In this document: positions 54,962-63,624 of the stretch, one piece after another
Layout: each line of letters begins with the position of its first letter
Position numbering within the stretch: position 1 is the stretch's first letter
DNA from: Bog-756 sp963741055
Lineage (GTDB): Bacteria; Actinomycetota; Acidimicrobiia; Acidimicrobiales; RAAP-2
Direction: 5' to 3'
NCBI GenBank assembly: GCA_963741055.1
Contig: CAVUGU010000008.1
Span: 1 to 64,000 of the forward strand
Length of the DNA stretch: 64,000 nucleotides
Notes under the pieces: generated by a model
Told to the model about the DNA's origin: nothing
The model's database searches: none
Seen by the model: the letters and a program-made list of their open reading frames with translations, nothing else
Program-made: the position numbers and the translations under genes

Positions 54962-56227
54962 ATGGCTGAAGAGACCGTGACCGAGGACGTGGAGACGTTC
55001 CGGCTCCGCGCGCGTGGCTGGCTGGCCGAGCACATGCCGCGCCTTCCGGAGGGACTGGAGAACCGCGACCTCCAGTTCGAGGACGAGATGGGTGAGCGGG
55101 CGAGACGCCTGCAGCGCACCCTTTACGACGGGGGCTTCGCCGGCATCTGCTTCCCGGTCGAGTACGGCGGACTCGGGCTGACCCGAGCTCATCAGCGGGC
55201 GTTCACCCAGGAGTCGCTCGGGTACCAGATGCCCACACTCTTCAACGTCCCGACGTTGTCGATTCTGGCGGCGACCCTTCTCGACTTCGGCACCGAGGCG
55301 CAGAAGCAGCGTCACATCCCCGGGATCCTGCGAGGCGACGAGCTCTGGGTGCAGTTCCTCTCGGAACCGAGCGGCGGTTCCGATCTCGCCGGCCTGGTGA
55401 CCACGGCGACCCGGGACGGCGACGTGTTCATCCTGAACGGCTCGAAGATCTGGAGCTCGGGTGCGTTCCGCTCCGACTACGCGCTCTGCCTGGCGCGCAC
55501 CGATCCGCACGTGCGCAAGCACCAGGGCCTCACCATGTTCATCATGAAGATCCACCAGCCGGGTGTCGAGGTCCTCCCGATCAAGATGGTGAGCGGCGCA
55601 TCGGAGTTCTGCCAGGAGTTCTTCGACGACGTGGCGATCCCGGTCGACGACGTGGTGGGCGAGGTCAACGACGGATGGACCGTCGCCTCACGTCTGCTGT
55701 TCCACGAGCGGGATGCGGTCGGAGGCGGATCGCCCTACGTGAGCGGCGCGGTGGTCGGTGGGGGAGAACGCGCGAACCAGCGGTACGAGTACGCGGAGCT
55801 CGCGCGGCGGGTCGGACGCTCGGAGGATCCGGTCGCCCGTCAGCTGGTCGCGGAGGCCCGCATCGGCGACCGGGTGTTCCAGCAGCTCACCGAGAGGGTG
55901 GCCGCCGGCATCCGCACCGGCGCTCTGCCGGAGACTGCGGGAGCGATCACCCGCTTGTTCGCCGCGACCAACTCGGAGCGTCATTTCGACACCGGGTTCG
56001 AGCTGGTCGGCGCCGCGGCCGGGGCGTGGGAGGAAGACGACCCGATCGAGCGGTTCGGCCGGCTCTATCTCACCCGGCAGGTGAACAGCCTCGGAGGCGG
56101 CAGCAGCGAGATGGCCCGCAACATCATCAGCGAGCGGGTCCTCGGCATGCCCCGCGAGTACGCACCGGACCGCGACCGGCCCTTCGACGAGGTACGCCAC
56201 AACGTCGCATCGACTCGGCACGACTGA
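54962..56227 (+). CDS. Acyl-CoA dehydrogenase (FadE-type, long)
   Basis: A 421-residue dehydrogenase with the FAD/substrate loop VQFLSEPSGGSDLAGLVTTA, then LNGSKIWSSGAFRSDYALCL, EVNDGWTVASRLLFHERDAV and a C-terminal NSLGGGSSEMARNIISERVL with LGMPREY. The flavin-binding regions are better conserved than in the preceding gene, as expected if the two subunits share complementary halves of the active sites. ATG 54962 follows directly on the previous gene. Confidence 0.9.
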   Translation: MAEETVTEDVETFRLRARGWLAEHMPRLPEGLENRDLQFEDEMGERARRLQRTLYDGGFAGICFPVEYGGLGLTRAHQRAFTQESLGYQMPTLFNVPTLSILAATLLDFGTEAQKQRHIPGILRGDELWVQFLSEPSGGSDLAGLVTTATRDGDVFILNGSKIWSSGAFRSDYALCLARTDPHVRKHQGLTMFIMKIHQPGVEVLPIKMVSGASEFCQEFFDDVAIPVDDVVGEVNDGWTVASRLLFHERDAVGGGSPYVSGAVVGGGERANQRYEYAELARRVGRSEDPVARQLVAEARIGDRVFQQLTERVAAGIRTGALPETAGAITRLFAATNSERHFDTGFELVGAAAGAWEEDDPIERFGRLYLTRQVNSLGGGSSEMARNIISERVLGMPREYAPDRDRPFDEVRHNVASTRHD

Positions 56228-56427
56228 CGTTCGCAGATCCGGCGGGGTCGTGGCGGCGACCGCCTGGACGTAACTTTCTGGCACTCGTGCTCGGGATGCG
56301 ACCGAAGACGGTACCGGAGCGGTCTGCAACCCGAAGAAGGAGTGGGTGACCCAGCCGGTCGCGGTGATCTCGTCGGCGATCGCAGTGGCGAGATCGACGG
56401 GAATCGCGAAGGAAGCCGTCCGGTCGG

Positions 56428-57630
56428 TCAGGCGGCCTCTTCGATCTTCATGATCCGGCCCAGGTTGCCACCCATGATCTTCGCCACGACGTCGTGGGGG
56501 AGCGAGGAGAGCTCGTCGACGAAGCTGATCGGGTCGGCCATCCCCTCGGGATGGGGGAAGTCGCTCCCGAACAGCACCCGGTCCGGCCCGAGGAGCCCGA
56601 CCAGTCCGATCGGATCCTCCTCGTGGAAGGGGTGTACGTAGATGTTGCGCTTGAAGACCTCGACCGGATCCTCCTCGAAGGAGTGCGGGGAGGTCGCGTA
56701 GGCGTGCTCCAGGTCCCGGAGCAGCGGGCGCACCCAGTTGCTCCCGTTCTCGACCGGCGCGAAGGCGAGGTCGGGGAAGCGGGTGCAGAGCCCGTGGCCG
56801 ATGAGCGACGCGACGGTGTCGGTGATCGGCCGGCTCTGGTGGCCGACGATGGTCTGAAAACCGGACACTCCCTTGAACGGCAGCATCTCGCCGTCGCTCA
56901 CGCCTTCCCACTCGTTGATGTAGCGCTGGTAGCCGGAGTCGGAGGCGTGCATGCCCACCGGGATCCCCGCCTCCGAGACCAGCTCCCAGAAGGGGTCGAA
57001 CTCGGGCAGCGCCGGCGAGCGCGGTCCGAGGAACCCGTACACCGGTGCGGGGCGGATGAGCACGATGCGGGCACCCCGCTCGAGCACCCACTCGAGCTCT
57101 TTGATCGCGTCGTCGAGGATGCCCATGTGGATGACCGGAGTCGGGAAGATCCGGTTCTCGTAGTTGAAGGTCCAGTGCTCGTGCATCCACTGGTTGAGCG
57201 CGTGGATCACCGTGTGGGTGGCCGGCGGATCACCCCGCAGGCGCTCTTCGAGCAGGCTGGCGAGTGTCGGCCACATGAGCGCACGATCGATGCCGAGCTC
57301 GTTCATGAGCTCCAGCCGCGGCTCGGGGTCGTGGAAGGCCGGAAGCGAGCGGATCGGCTTGCCCAGGATCTCGCGACGAGATTTGCCGTCGGGGTTGCCG
57401 TGCTTGAAGTACTCCTCCTGTGCCCCGGGCGCGGCGACCACCGAAAAGGTCGGGTTGGGGATGTACTCGCTGATGAGCCCTTTGACCGCGATCTTGGTAC
57501 GGCCGTCCACCTCGACGTAGCGGATGAGCCCCGAGTACCTCTCGGGGAGGAACTTGGTGAAGGCGTCGGTGGTCTCGTACATGTGGTTGTCGGCGTCGAA
57601 TACCGGGAAGTCCAGCTTCCGCGAGGCCAT
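56428..57630 (-). CDS. Amidohydrolase-family (TIM-barrel) metal-dependent hydrolase
   Basis: A 400-residue protein of the amidohydrolase-2 group. It starts at ATG 57630 with a strong AAGGAGGG site. The metal-binding opening is FPVFDADNHMYE, further ligands probably lie in IPVGMHASDSGYQ, and the closing block is VLFGSDFPHPEGMADP. Family members hydrolyse or decarboxylate cyclic compounds. It lies opposite to the P450 and ligase genes, divergent from the ferredoxin, and is common in actinobacterial catabolic clusters of this type. Substrate unknown. Confidence 0.86.
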   Translation of the reverse strand: MASRKLDFPVFDADNHMYETTDAFTKFLPERYSGLIRYVEVDGRTKIAVKGLISEYIPNPTFSVVAAPGAQEEYFKHGNPDGKSRREILGKPIRSLPAFHDPEPRLELMNELGIDRALMWPTLASLLEERLRGDPPATHTVIHALNQWMHEHWTFNYENRIFPTPVIHMGILDDAIKELEWVLERGARIVLIRPAPVYGFLGPRSPALPEFDPFWELVSEAGIPVGMHASDSGYQRYINEWEGVSDGEMLPFKGVSGFQTIVGHQSRPITDTVASLIGHGLCTRFPDLAFAPVENGSNWVRPLLRDLEHAYATSPHSFEEDPVEVFKRNIYVHPFHEEDPIGLVGLLGPDRVLFGSDFPHPEGMADPISFVDELSSLPHDVVAKIMGGNLGRIMKIEEAA

Positions 57631-57780
57631 GGTGCCCTCCTTGTGTCCTGCGCTCTTCGGTCCGCTCCCGAGCGGGCCGACCCGGTCCGATCTACGCCCG
57701 ACCGTGCGCGCCCCCTCGGCGTCTTTACGCTAACAGTCCTGGCCGGAGGACGAAAACGGGCCCCGCGCTACCATGCGGCG

Positions 57781-57972
57781 GTGCAGGTGATCGTGGATCG
57801 GGACCTCTGCGAGTCGAACGCGCTCTGCATGGACGCGGCGCCCGAGGTGTTCCTGGTGGGCGAAGACGACGTCTTGGAAGTCCTCGATCCCTCGCCGGAC
57901 GAGGCTCTGCGCCCGAAAGTGGAGGCGGCGATCCGCGCCTGCCCGAAGATGGCGCTGTCGCTCGCCGAATGA
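57781..57972 (+). CDS. 3Fe-4S ferredoxin, likely P450 redox partner
   Basis: A 63-residue ferredoxin from GTG 57781. The motif CESNALC (C11, C17), followed by MDAAPEVF and a C-terminal ACPKMAL Cys, is the Cys-x5-Cys...Cys-Pro pattern of single-cluster 3Fe-4S ferredoxins that feed bacterial P450s. The cytochrome P450 is 4 kb upstream in the same cluster. It is followed 18 bases later by the acyl-CoA ligase gene. Confidence 0.9.
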   Translation: MQVIVDRDLCESNALCMDAAPEVFLVGEDDVLEVLDPSPDEALRPKVEAAIRACPKMALSLAE

Positions 57973-57990
57973 CGGTCACGAGATGACGGC

Positions 57991-59505
57991 ATGAGCGCGA
58001 CTCCACCTGGCGACGGCATCCCGTACGGCACCCGGATCGACCAGATGGCCGACCTGCACGGCGACTCGACCGCCGTCGTCTTCGCGAGCGAGGACGGGAG
58101 AGAGCGAACCCTCACCTGGCGGGAGATCGCCCGTCGGTCGAACCAGCTCGCCCATGTCTTCGCCGGGCGCGGGCTCGGAGTGGGCGACCACCTCGCAATC
58201 TGTCTCCGCAACTCCCCCGAGCACCTGTTGTGCTCCTTCGCCGGCTGGAAGGTCGGCGCCACCGTGGTTCCCATGCGATGGGACCTCCCCGACTGGGAGC
58301 TCGATCGACTCCATGCGGTGCTCGAGCCGACGCTGGCGATCGACGGGACCAACCTCGACGACCTCCTCGAGGAGAGTCGCCATGCGCGGGAGGACCCGCT
58401 GCCCGAGGTGGTGTCCCCCCGCGGCTGGGGGGTGTGCAGCTCGGGATCGACCGGTGCCCCGAAGGTGATCGTGCAGAAGAACCCGGCACTGTTCTTCCCG
58501 GCGATCAGCCCCACCTCGTCGGTCGTGGCGTCCTTCGGTCCGATGGACCCCGAGCAGCGGGTCCTGTGTCCCGCGCCCCTGTACCACACCAACGGAGTCA
58601 CCGCCTTCCGGAACCTGCTGACCGGCGATCCGATCGTGCTGATGGAGCGGTTCAACGCCGAGCTCGCCCTCGACCTCATCGAGCGGCACCGGATCACCGG
58701 GTTCATCGCGGCGACTCCGATGCTCCAGCGCATGGCCCAGGCTCCCGGCATCGAGGACCGCGACCTCTCGAGCCTGAGCTGGGTCCAGCAAGGGGCGGCG
58801 GCACTGCCTCTCTGGCTCGGTCGCTTCTGGATCGAGCTGGTCGGGCCGGAGCACTTCTTCATGTCGTACGGCGCGTCGGAGACCATCGGCATCGTGGTCT
58901 GTCGCGGCGACCAGTGGCTCGCTCACCCGGGAACACTCGGCAAGGGCCTCAACGACACCGAGATCCGGGTCCTCGGCCCCGACGGCGAAGACCTGCCGCC
59001 GGGTGAGATCGGCACCATCTATCTGCGCCAGGGCGCGGGGCCGCTCGCCACCTACCTCGGGAAGGACGTGGCACCGATGGAGTCGACCGAAGACGGTTTC
59101 TCCTCGGTCGGCGACCTCGGCTGGCTCGACGAGGACGGTTTCCTCTACATGGCCGACCGACGGGTCGACATGATCGTCACCGGCGGGGTGAACGTCTTCC
59201 CGGCCGAGGTCGAGGCGGCCTTGAGCGGGCACCCGGGCATCGCCGACGTGGTGGTGGTCGGTCTTCGCGACCCGGCGTGGGGCCGACGGGTGCACGCGAT
59301 CGTCCAGCGAGGTGCCCCCGACCTCGCTGCAGAAGACGTCGTCGCCTTCGCAAAGGAGCGTCTCGCTCCCTACAAGGTGCCGAAGACCGTCGAATTCGTC
59401 GAGTCGATCCCGCGCACCGAGGCGATGAAGTTCAACCGCGCCGCGCTCGTTGCGGAACGAGAGGACCCCGAGGTCGGGCAAGACGCGCCGATCGGTACCA
59501 ACTGA
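57991..59505 (+). CDS. AMP-forming acyl-CoA synthetase (FadD-type)
   Basis: A 504-residue ANL-superfamily ligase. The ATP loop is CSSGSTGAPKVIVQK, the adenine block MSYGASETIGIV, the hinge region DLGWLDEDGFLYMADRRVDM with IVTGGVNVFPAEVEAAL, and the C-terminal PRTEAMKFNRAAL includes the catalytic Lys position. Start ATG 57991 follows ACGAGATGACGG. It activates a carboxylate as its CoA ester. Neighbours (P450, ferredoxin, dehydrogenases) suggest a steroid, bile-acid or terpenoid acid. The frame is intact. Confidence 0.9.
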   Translation: MSATPPGDGIPYGTRIDQMADLHGDSTAVVFASEDGRERTLTWREIARRSNQLAHVFAGRGLGVGDHLAICLRNSPEHLLCSFAGWKVGATVVPMRWDLPDWELDRLHAVLEPTLAIDGTNLDDLLEESRHAREDPLPEVVSPRGWGVCSSGSTGAPKVIVQKNPALFFPAISPTSSVVASFGPMDPEQRVLCPAPLYHTNGVTAFRNLLTGDPIVLMERFNAELALDLIERHRITGFIAATPMLQRMAQAPGIEDRDLSSLSWVQQGAAALPLWLGRFWIELVGPEHFFMSYGASETIGIVVCRGDQWLAHPGTLGKGLNDTEIRVLGPDGEDLPPGEIGTIYLRQGAGPLATYLGKDVAPMESTEDGFSSVGDLGWLDEDGFLYMADRRVDMIVTGGVNVFPAEVEAALSGHPGIADVVVVGLRDPAWGRRVHAIVQRGAPDLAAEDVVAFAKERLAPYKVPKTVEFVESIPRTEAMKFNRAALVAEREDPEVGQDAPIGTN

Positions 59506-59620
59506 CCAGCGTCGCGCGGGCCACGAGGAGCCCAGGCGAGGTATAGCGTGGCCGAGCCGGCCGGAGAGGTCTGCGACGGGCCCGGTCCGGTGAGCACAGA
59601 ACAAGGGAAGTGAGCGAGTC

Positions 59621-60550
59621 ATGCCCGACGGCACACACGACTTCAAGTACGTCAGCTACGAGGAGCTCGACGGGGGCGCGATCGCCCGAATCATGCTCAA
59701 CCGGCCCGACACCCGAAACGCCCAGAACCGCGGCATGTTGGTCGAGCTCGACGAGGCCTTCCAGCGGGCCGAGGAGGACGACACGGTCCGGGTGGTGATC
59801 CTCGGTGGCGTCGGCCCGCTCTTCTCCTCCGGTCACGACATGGGCTCGAAGGAGGCCAGGGCCGAGTGGATGCCGGGTCCCGACCAGCACCCTTCCGCCA
59901 CCATGAACGGCGGCACCCGCAAAGGCGCCGAGTCCCGCATGCTCCAGGAGTGGCACTACTACTTCGAGAACACGCTGCGCTGGCGGAACCTGCGCAAGAT
60001 CACCGTCGCACAAGTACAGGGAACCGTCTACGCGGCGGGTCTCATGCTCATGTGGGCGTGCGACCTGATCGTGGCCGCCGACAACGTCTACTTCGCCGAC
60101 GTGGTCGGGACACGGCTCGGGATGTGCGGCGTCGAGTACTTCGGGCACCCGTGGGAGTTCGGGCCGCGCCGGACGAAGGAGCTGATGCTGACCGGGGACG
60201 CGATCGACGTGCACGAGGCACACCGGCTCGGGATGGTCTCCAAGGTCTTTCCGGTCGACGACCTCTCCGAGCGCACCCTCGAGTACGCGCGGCGCATCGC
60301 GCAGCTGCCCACCATGACCGCCTTGTTGATCAAGGAAGCGGTCAACCAGACCGTCGACAACATGGGCTTCTACAACTCGCTGCAGTCCTGCTTCACGCTC
60401 CATCAGCTGAACCACTCTCACTGGGCGGAGATCCACGAGAGCAAGTACCCCGTCGCCGAGGTCGACGACGGCATACCGAGCTGGCGCGAGGCACCGCCGG
60501 TGCGGCTGTCGGTCGAGGACGCGGTGGAGGGGCCGGTTCCCGCGAAGTGA
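59621..60550 (+). CDS. Enoyl-CoA hydratase/isomerase family protein
   Basis: A 309-residue crotonase-fold protein, longer than average because of an insert around residues 80-110 (SKEARAEWMPGPDQHPSA). Blocks seen: IARIMLNRPDTRNAQNRGML, the oxyanion loop GPLFSSGHDMGSKE, VAQVQGTVYAAGLMLMWACD and LTGDAIDVHEAHRLGMVSKV. ATG 59621 has AAGGGAAG upstream. It probably acts on an enoyl-CoA made by the nearby dehydrogenases. It is distinct from the hydratase at 51680. Confidence 0.88.
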   Translation: MPDGTHDFKYVSYEELDGGAIARIMLNRPDTRNAQNRGMLVELDEAFQRAEEDDTVRVVILGGVGPLFSSGHDMGSKEARAEWMPGPDQHPSATMNGGTRKGAESRMLQEWHYYFENTLRWRNLRKITVAQVQGTVYAAGLMLMWACDLIVAADNVYFADVVGTRLGMCGVEYFGHPWEFGPRRTKELMLTGDAIDVHEAHRLGMVSKVFPVDDLSERTLEYARRIAQLPTMTALLIKEAVNQTVDNMGFYNSLQSCFTLHQLNHSHWAEIHESKYPVAEVDDGIPSWREAPPVRLSVEDAVEGPVPAK

Positions 60551-60575
60551 GCTGACCGGCAACGGGCATCTCTCT

Positions 60576-62117
60576 GTGAGACTTCGAGCCACCTACCACC
60601 AGCCTGGCGCCGCGCGCTACCGGCAGCCGGGCGGCGCCTGGGACGGGCCCCTCCTCGACGAGTCGCTCTCCCCGTCGCTACCGCCCCGGCGTCCGGCGCT
60701 GGTCGACGCCGGGGTGGCTCTCGACGCGGGGGAGCTCGAGCGACGCATCGCCGCTGCCGCTGGAGGATTGCGCGCGAGAGGAGTACGGCGCGGTTCGATC
60801 GTGACCTGGCAGCTGCCCAACTGGTGGGAGTCCATCGTCCTCTACCGCGCGTGCTGGCGGTGCGGCGCGGTGGCGGCACCGATCCACCACCAGGTCGGGG
60901 CCGCGGAAGTCGAGCGCATGCTCGCCGATCTCGAACCGATGGTTGCCTTCGGCACGCCCGGGCTGCCCCTCGAGGGGCTCACCGAAGTGGTGGGGGTCCG
61001 CGGGGGTGGGGACGGCTTCGACGAGCTCCTTTCGGAGACGCCGCTCCGAGAGGGAGCAGCCCGTGGCTCGGACCTCGCGGCCGTGCTCTTCACCTCGGGC
61101 TCGACCGGTCACCCGAAGGGTGTGCTCCACACCCATCGCGGCCTGGCCTACAAGGCTCGGAGCATGGTGCGTGCCCATGGGCTGACCACCGACGACGTCG
61201 CACTGATGCCCTCGCCCCTCGCCCACGTGTCGGGATTGCTCAACTCGGTCCTCGTCCCCGGCGCCGCGGGGATGAAGGTCGTGCTCATGGAGAAGTGGGA
61301 CCCGCAGCGGGGCGTGGCATTGGCGGGGGAGCACGGTGTGAGCTTCATGATCGGTCCGCCCACCTTGTTCCTCGGGATGATGGAGGTTCCCGGGTACGAG
61401 TCCCGTGTCGAGCGGTTGCGGATCGTGTCCTGCGGTTCGACCGGGGTGACCCCGGAGTTCGTCGACATGGCGAGGAAGGGACTCGGCGCGCTGGTCAAGC
61501 GGACCTACGGGTCGACCGAGGCTCCGACGGTGACCACCAGCGCCTGGGAGGACCCACCGGAGCGCGCGAGGGACACCGACGGGCACTCCGTCGGGGACGC
61601 CGAGATCAAGGTGGTCGATCCCACCGGTCGGAGAGTGCGGCCCGGCCGCCGCGGCGAGGTGTTGGTGCGTGGACCCGAGCTGTTCGTCGGCTACGCCGAG
61701 GAGTCGGACACCGAGGCGGCGGTCCGCCGGGGCTGGTTCGCGACCGGCGACCTCGGCACGATCGACGACGAGGGGTGGCTGACCATCGTCGGGCGTCTGA
61801 AGGAGATGATCATCCGCGGCGGCGAGAACATCGCATCCGCGGAAGTCGAACGCCTGCTCGAACAGCACCCCGACATCCGCCAGGCGGTGGTGGTGGGCTG
61901 TCCGGACCGCCGCCTCGGCGAGCGGGTGGCCGCGTTCGTGGTCGGCGGGGCCGACGTCGACGTCGAGGAGTGCGGACGGTGGTTCGCGTCGCTCGGTGTC
62001 GCCAGGTTCAAGACTCCCGAGGTCGTGGTCCATGTCGACGAGTTGCCGTTGCTCGGGGTCGGAAAGCCCGACCGCTCGCTCCTCCGCGAGCGAGCCGCCG
62101 AGCTGGCGAACGCCTGA
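60576..62117 (+). CDS. AMP-forming acyl-CoA synthetase (second, FadD-type)
   Basis: A 513-residue ANL ligase starting at GTG 60576. The ATP loop is LFTSGSTGHPKGVLHTH, the adenine block KRTYGSTEAPTVT, the hinge FATGDLGTIDDEGWLTIVGR LKEMIIRGGENI, and the C-terminal catalytic Lys lies in GVGKPDRSLLRE. It resembles cyclohexanecarboxylate- or steroid-ring-acid-CoA ligases. It lies between the hydratase gene and the HMGS/OB-fold fusion, in one likely operon (9-26 base gaps). Confidence 0.89.
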   Translation: MRLRATYHQPGAARYRQPGGAWDGPLLDESLSPSLPPRRPALVDAGVALDAGELERRIAAAAGGLRARGVRRGSIVTWQLPNWWESIVLYRACWRCGAVAAPIHHQVGAAEVERMLADLEPMVAFGTPGLPLEGLTEVVGVRGGGDGFDELLSETPLREGAARGSDLAAVLFTSGSTGHPKGVLHTHRGLAYKARSMVRAHGLTTDDVALMPSPLAHVSGLLNSVLVPGAAGMKVVLMEKWDPQRGVALAGEHGVSFMIGPPTLFLGMMEVPGYESRVERLRIVSCGSTGVTPEFVDMARKGLGALVKRTYGSTEAPTVTTSAWEDPPERARDTDGHSVGDAEIKVVDPTGRRVRPGRRGEVLVRGPELFVGYAEESDTEAAVRRGWFATGDLGTIDDEGWLTIVGRLKEMIIRGGENIASAEVERLLEQHPDIRQAVVVGCPDRRLGERVAAFVVGGADVDVEECGRWFASLGVARFKTPEVVVHVDELPLLGVGKPDRSLLRERAAELANA

Positions 62118-62126
62118 GGAGGAGAG

Positions 62127-63623
62127 ATGGGATCGGGGATTGTTTCGTGGGGCGTCTACCTCCCCTACTGGCGTCTCGAGCGAGGCCGTATCGCGGAGGC
62201 GACCCGATCGGCCGCCGGACGGGGTCGGAGAGCGGTCGCCTCCTACGACGAGGACACCACGTCGATGGGGGTGGAGGCCGCCCGTCGCGCGCTCGCGGTG
62301 CCGGGGGTGCCCGATCCGACGAGCCTCTACTTCTCGACACCGGCTCCGGCCTACCTCGACAAGACCAACGCGGCCACCATCCACGCGGCCATCGGTCTGC
62401 CCATGGACCGCGGCGCCTACGACCTCGGCGGTTCCCTACGCTCGGGCTGGGCCGCGGCGTCGCTCGCGGCTGCCGCCGGCGCGCAGGCCCCGACGATGGC
62501 CATCCTCTCGGACCTGCGGACCGGTCTGCCGGGCAGTTCCGACGAAAGCCAGGGGGGCGACGGCGCGGTCGCGTTCGTCTTCGCGCCCGAGGGAGGCGTG
62601 GCGGAGGTTCTCGGGCGCGCCTCGGCGACCGACGAATTCCTCGATCGCTGGCGAGTGCCCGGCGAGACGGCGTCACGCCAGTGGGAGGACCGCTTCGGCG
62701 AAGAGGCCTACCTTCCCCTCGTGCGTGACGCGTTCGCCCGCGCACTGACCGAGGCGGGCGTCGCGACCGGCGACGTCGACTACCTGGTGGTCGCAGGCCT
62801 CCATGCACGTGCCGTCGCCACGCTCAAGCGCACCCTCGGGGTCGACACCGAACGGGTCGTCGCGGACCACGCCGAGTTGGTCGGCAACCTCGGGGCGGCG
62901 GCTGCCGCACTCGGTCTGGCCGACGTCCTCGAGCGCGCGACGCCGGGTCAGGTGGTGGTGCTGGTGTCGGTCGCCGATGGCGCCGACGTGCTCGTCCTGC
63001 GCACCACCGACGCACTTCCCGCCGTGCAGGCCGCGCGTCGCGATGCAGCGCTCACCCCGGTCGCAGCACTGGTCGAAGGAGGCCGGAGCGACCTCCCGTA
63101 CGTGACCTTTCTCATGTGGCGGGGCATCCTTCGTCGCGAGCCTCCCCGCCGACCCGATCCCGAGCGGCCCGACGCGCCCGCGATGTGGCGTTCCGAGGGG
63201 TGGAAGTTCGCCTTCAGCGCCAGCCGTTGCGAGGTGTGCGGCTTCCGCCACCTGCCGCCCACCCGGGTCTGCCTCTCCTGCCACTCGGTCGATCAGATGG
63301 AGCCCGAGCGGATGGCCGATCTGCGAGGGACGGTGGCGACCTACACGGTCGACCGGCTCGCCTTCAGCCTGTCGCCCCCTATCGTGGGAGCGGTCATCGA
63401 TTTCGACGGCGGTGGCCGATACCGAGGTGAGATGACCGATGTGGATCCCGATGCGGTTGCCGTGGGCACCAGGGTCGAGATGACCTTCCGACGCCTCTAC
63501 AGTGCCGAAGGTGTACACAATTATTTCTGGAAGGCCCGGCCGGTGACCGACGAAGGCACCGCCGGGGCTGAACCGAGCACCGTGGCCGGCGTAGCGACTG
63601 CGCCCGCCGAAGGAGGTCGCTGA
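62127..63623 (+). CDS. HMG-CoA-synthase-like thiolase-fold protein fused to Zn-ribbon/OB-fold domain
   Basis: A 498-residue two-domain protein starting at ATG 62127 behind GAGGAGGAGAG. Residues 1-330 resemble a hydroxymethylglutaryl-CoA synthase/KAS III-like fold (SGIVSWGVYLPYWRLERGRI, DLGGSLRSGWAAASLAAAAG, LVGNLGAAAAALGLADVLE). The usual catalytic Cys is replaced in the DLGGSLRSG block, so it may be inactive or a binding scaffold. Residues ~350-480 form a DUF35 domain with zinc-ribbon Cys pairs (CEVCGFRHLPPTRVCLSC) and an OB fold. In archaea and actinobacteria DUF35 proteins bring thiolases and HMG-CoA-type enzymes together. The thiolase gene follows one base later, so a complex of the two is likely. 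Confidence 0.84.
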   Translation: MGSGIVSWGVYLPYWRLERGRIAEATRSAAGRGRRAVASYDEDTTSMGVEAARRALAVPGVPDPTSLYFSTPAPAYLDKTNAATIHAAIGLPMDRGAYDLGGSLRSGWAAASLAAAAGAQAPTMAILSDLRTGLPGSSDESQGGDGAVAFVFAPEGGVAEVLGRASATDEFLDRWRVPGETASRQWEDRFGEEAYLPLVRDAFARALTEAGVATGDVDYLVVAGLHARAVATLKRTLGVDTERVVADHAELVGNLGAAAAALGLADVLERATPGQVVVLVSVADGADVLVLRTTDALPAVQAARRDAALTPVAALVEGGRSDLPYVTFLMWRGILRREPPRRPDPERPDAPAMWRSEGWKFAFSASRCEVCGFRHLPPTRVCLSCHSVDQMEPERMADLRGTVATYTVDRLAFSLSPPIVGAVIDFDGGGRYRGEMTDVDPDAVAVGTRVEMTFRRLYSAEGVHNYFWKARPVTDEGTAGAEPSTVAGVATAPAEGGR

Positions 63624-63624
63624 C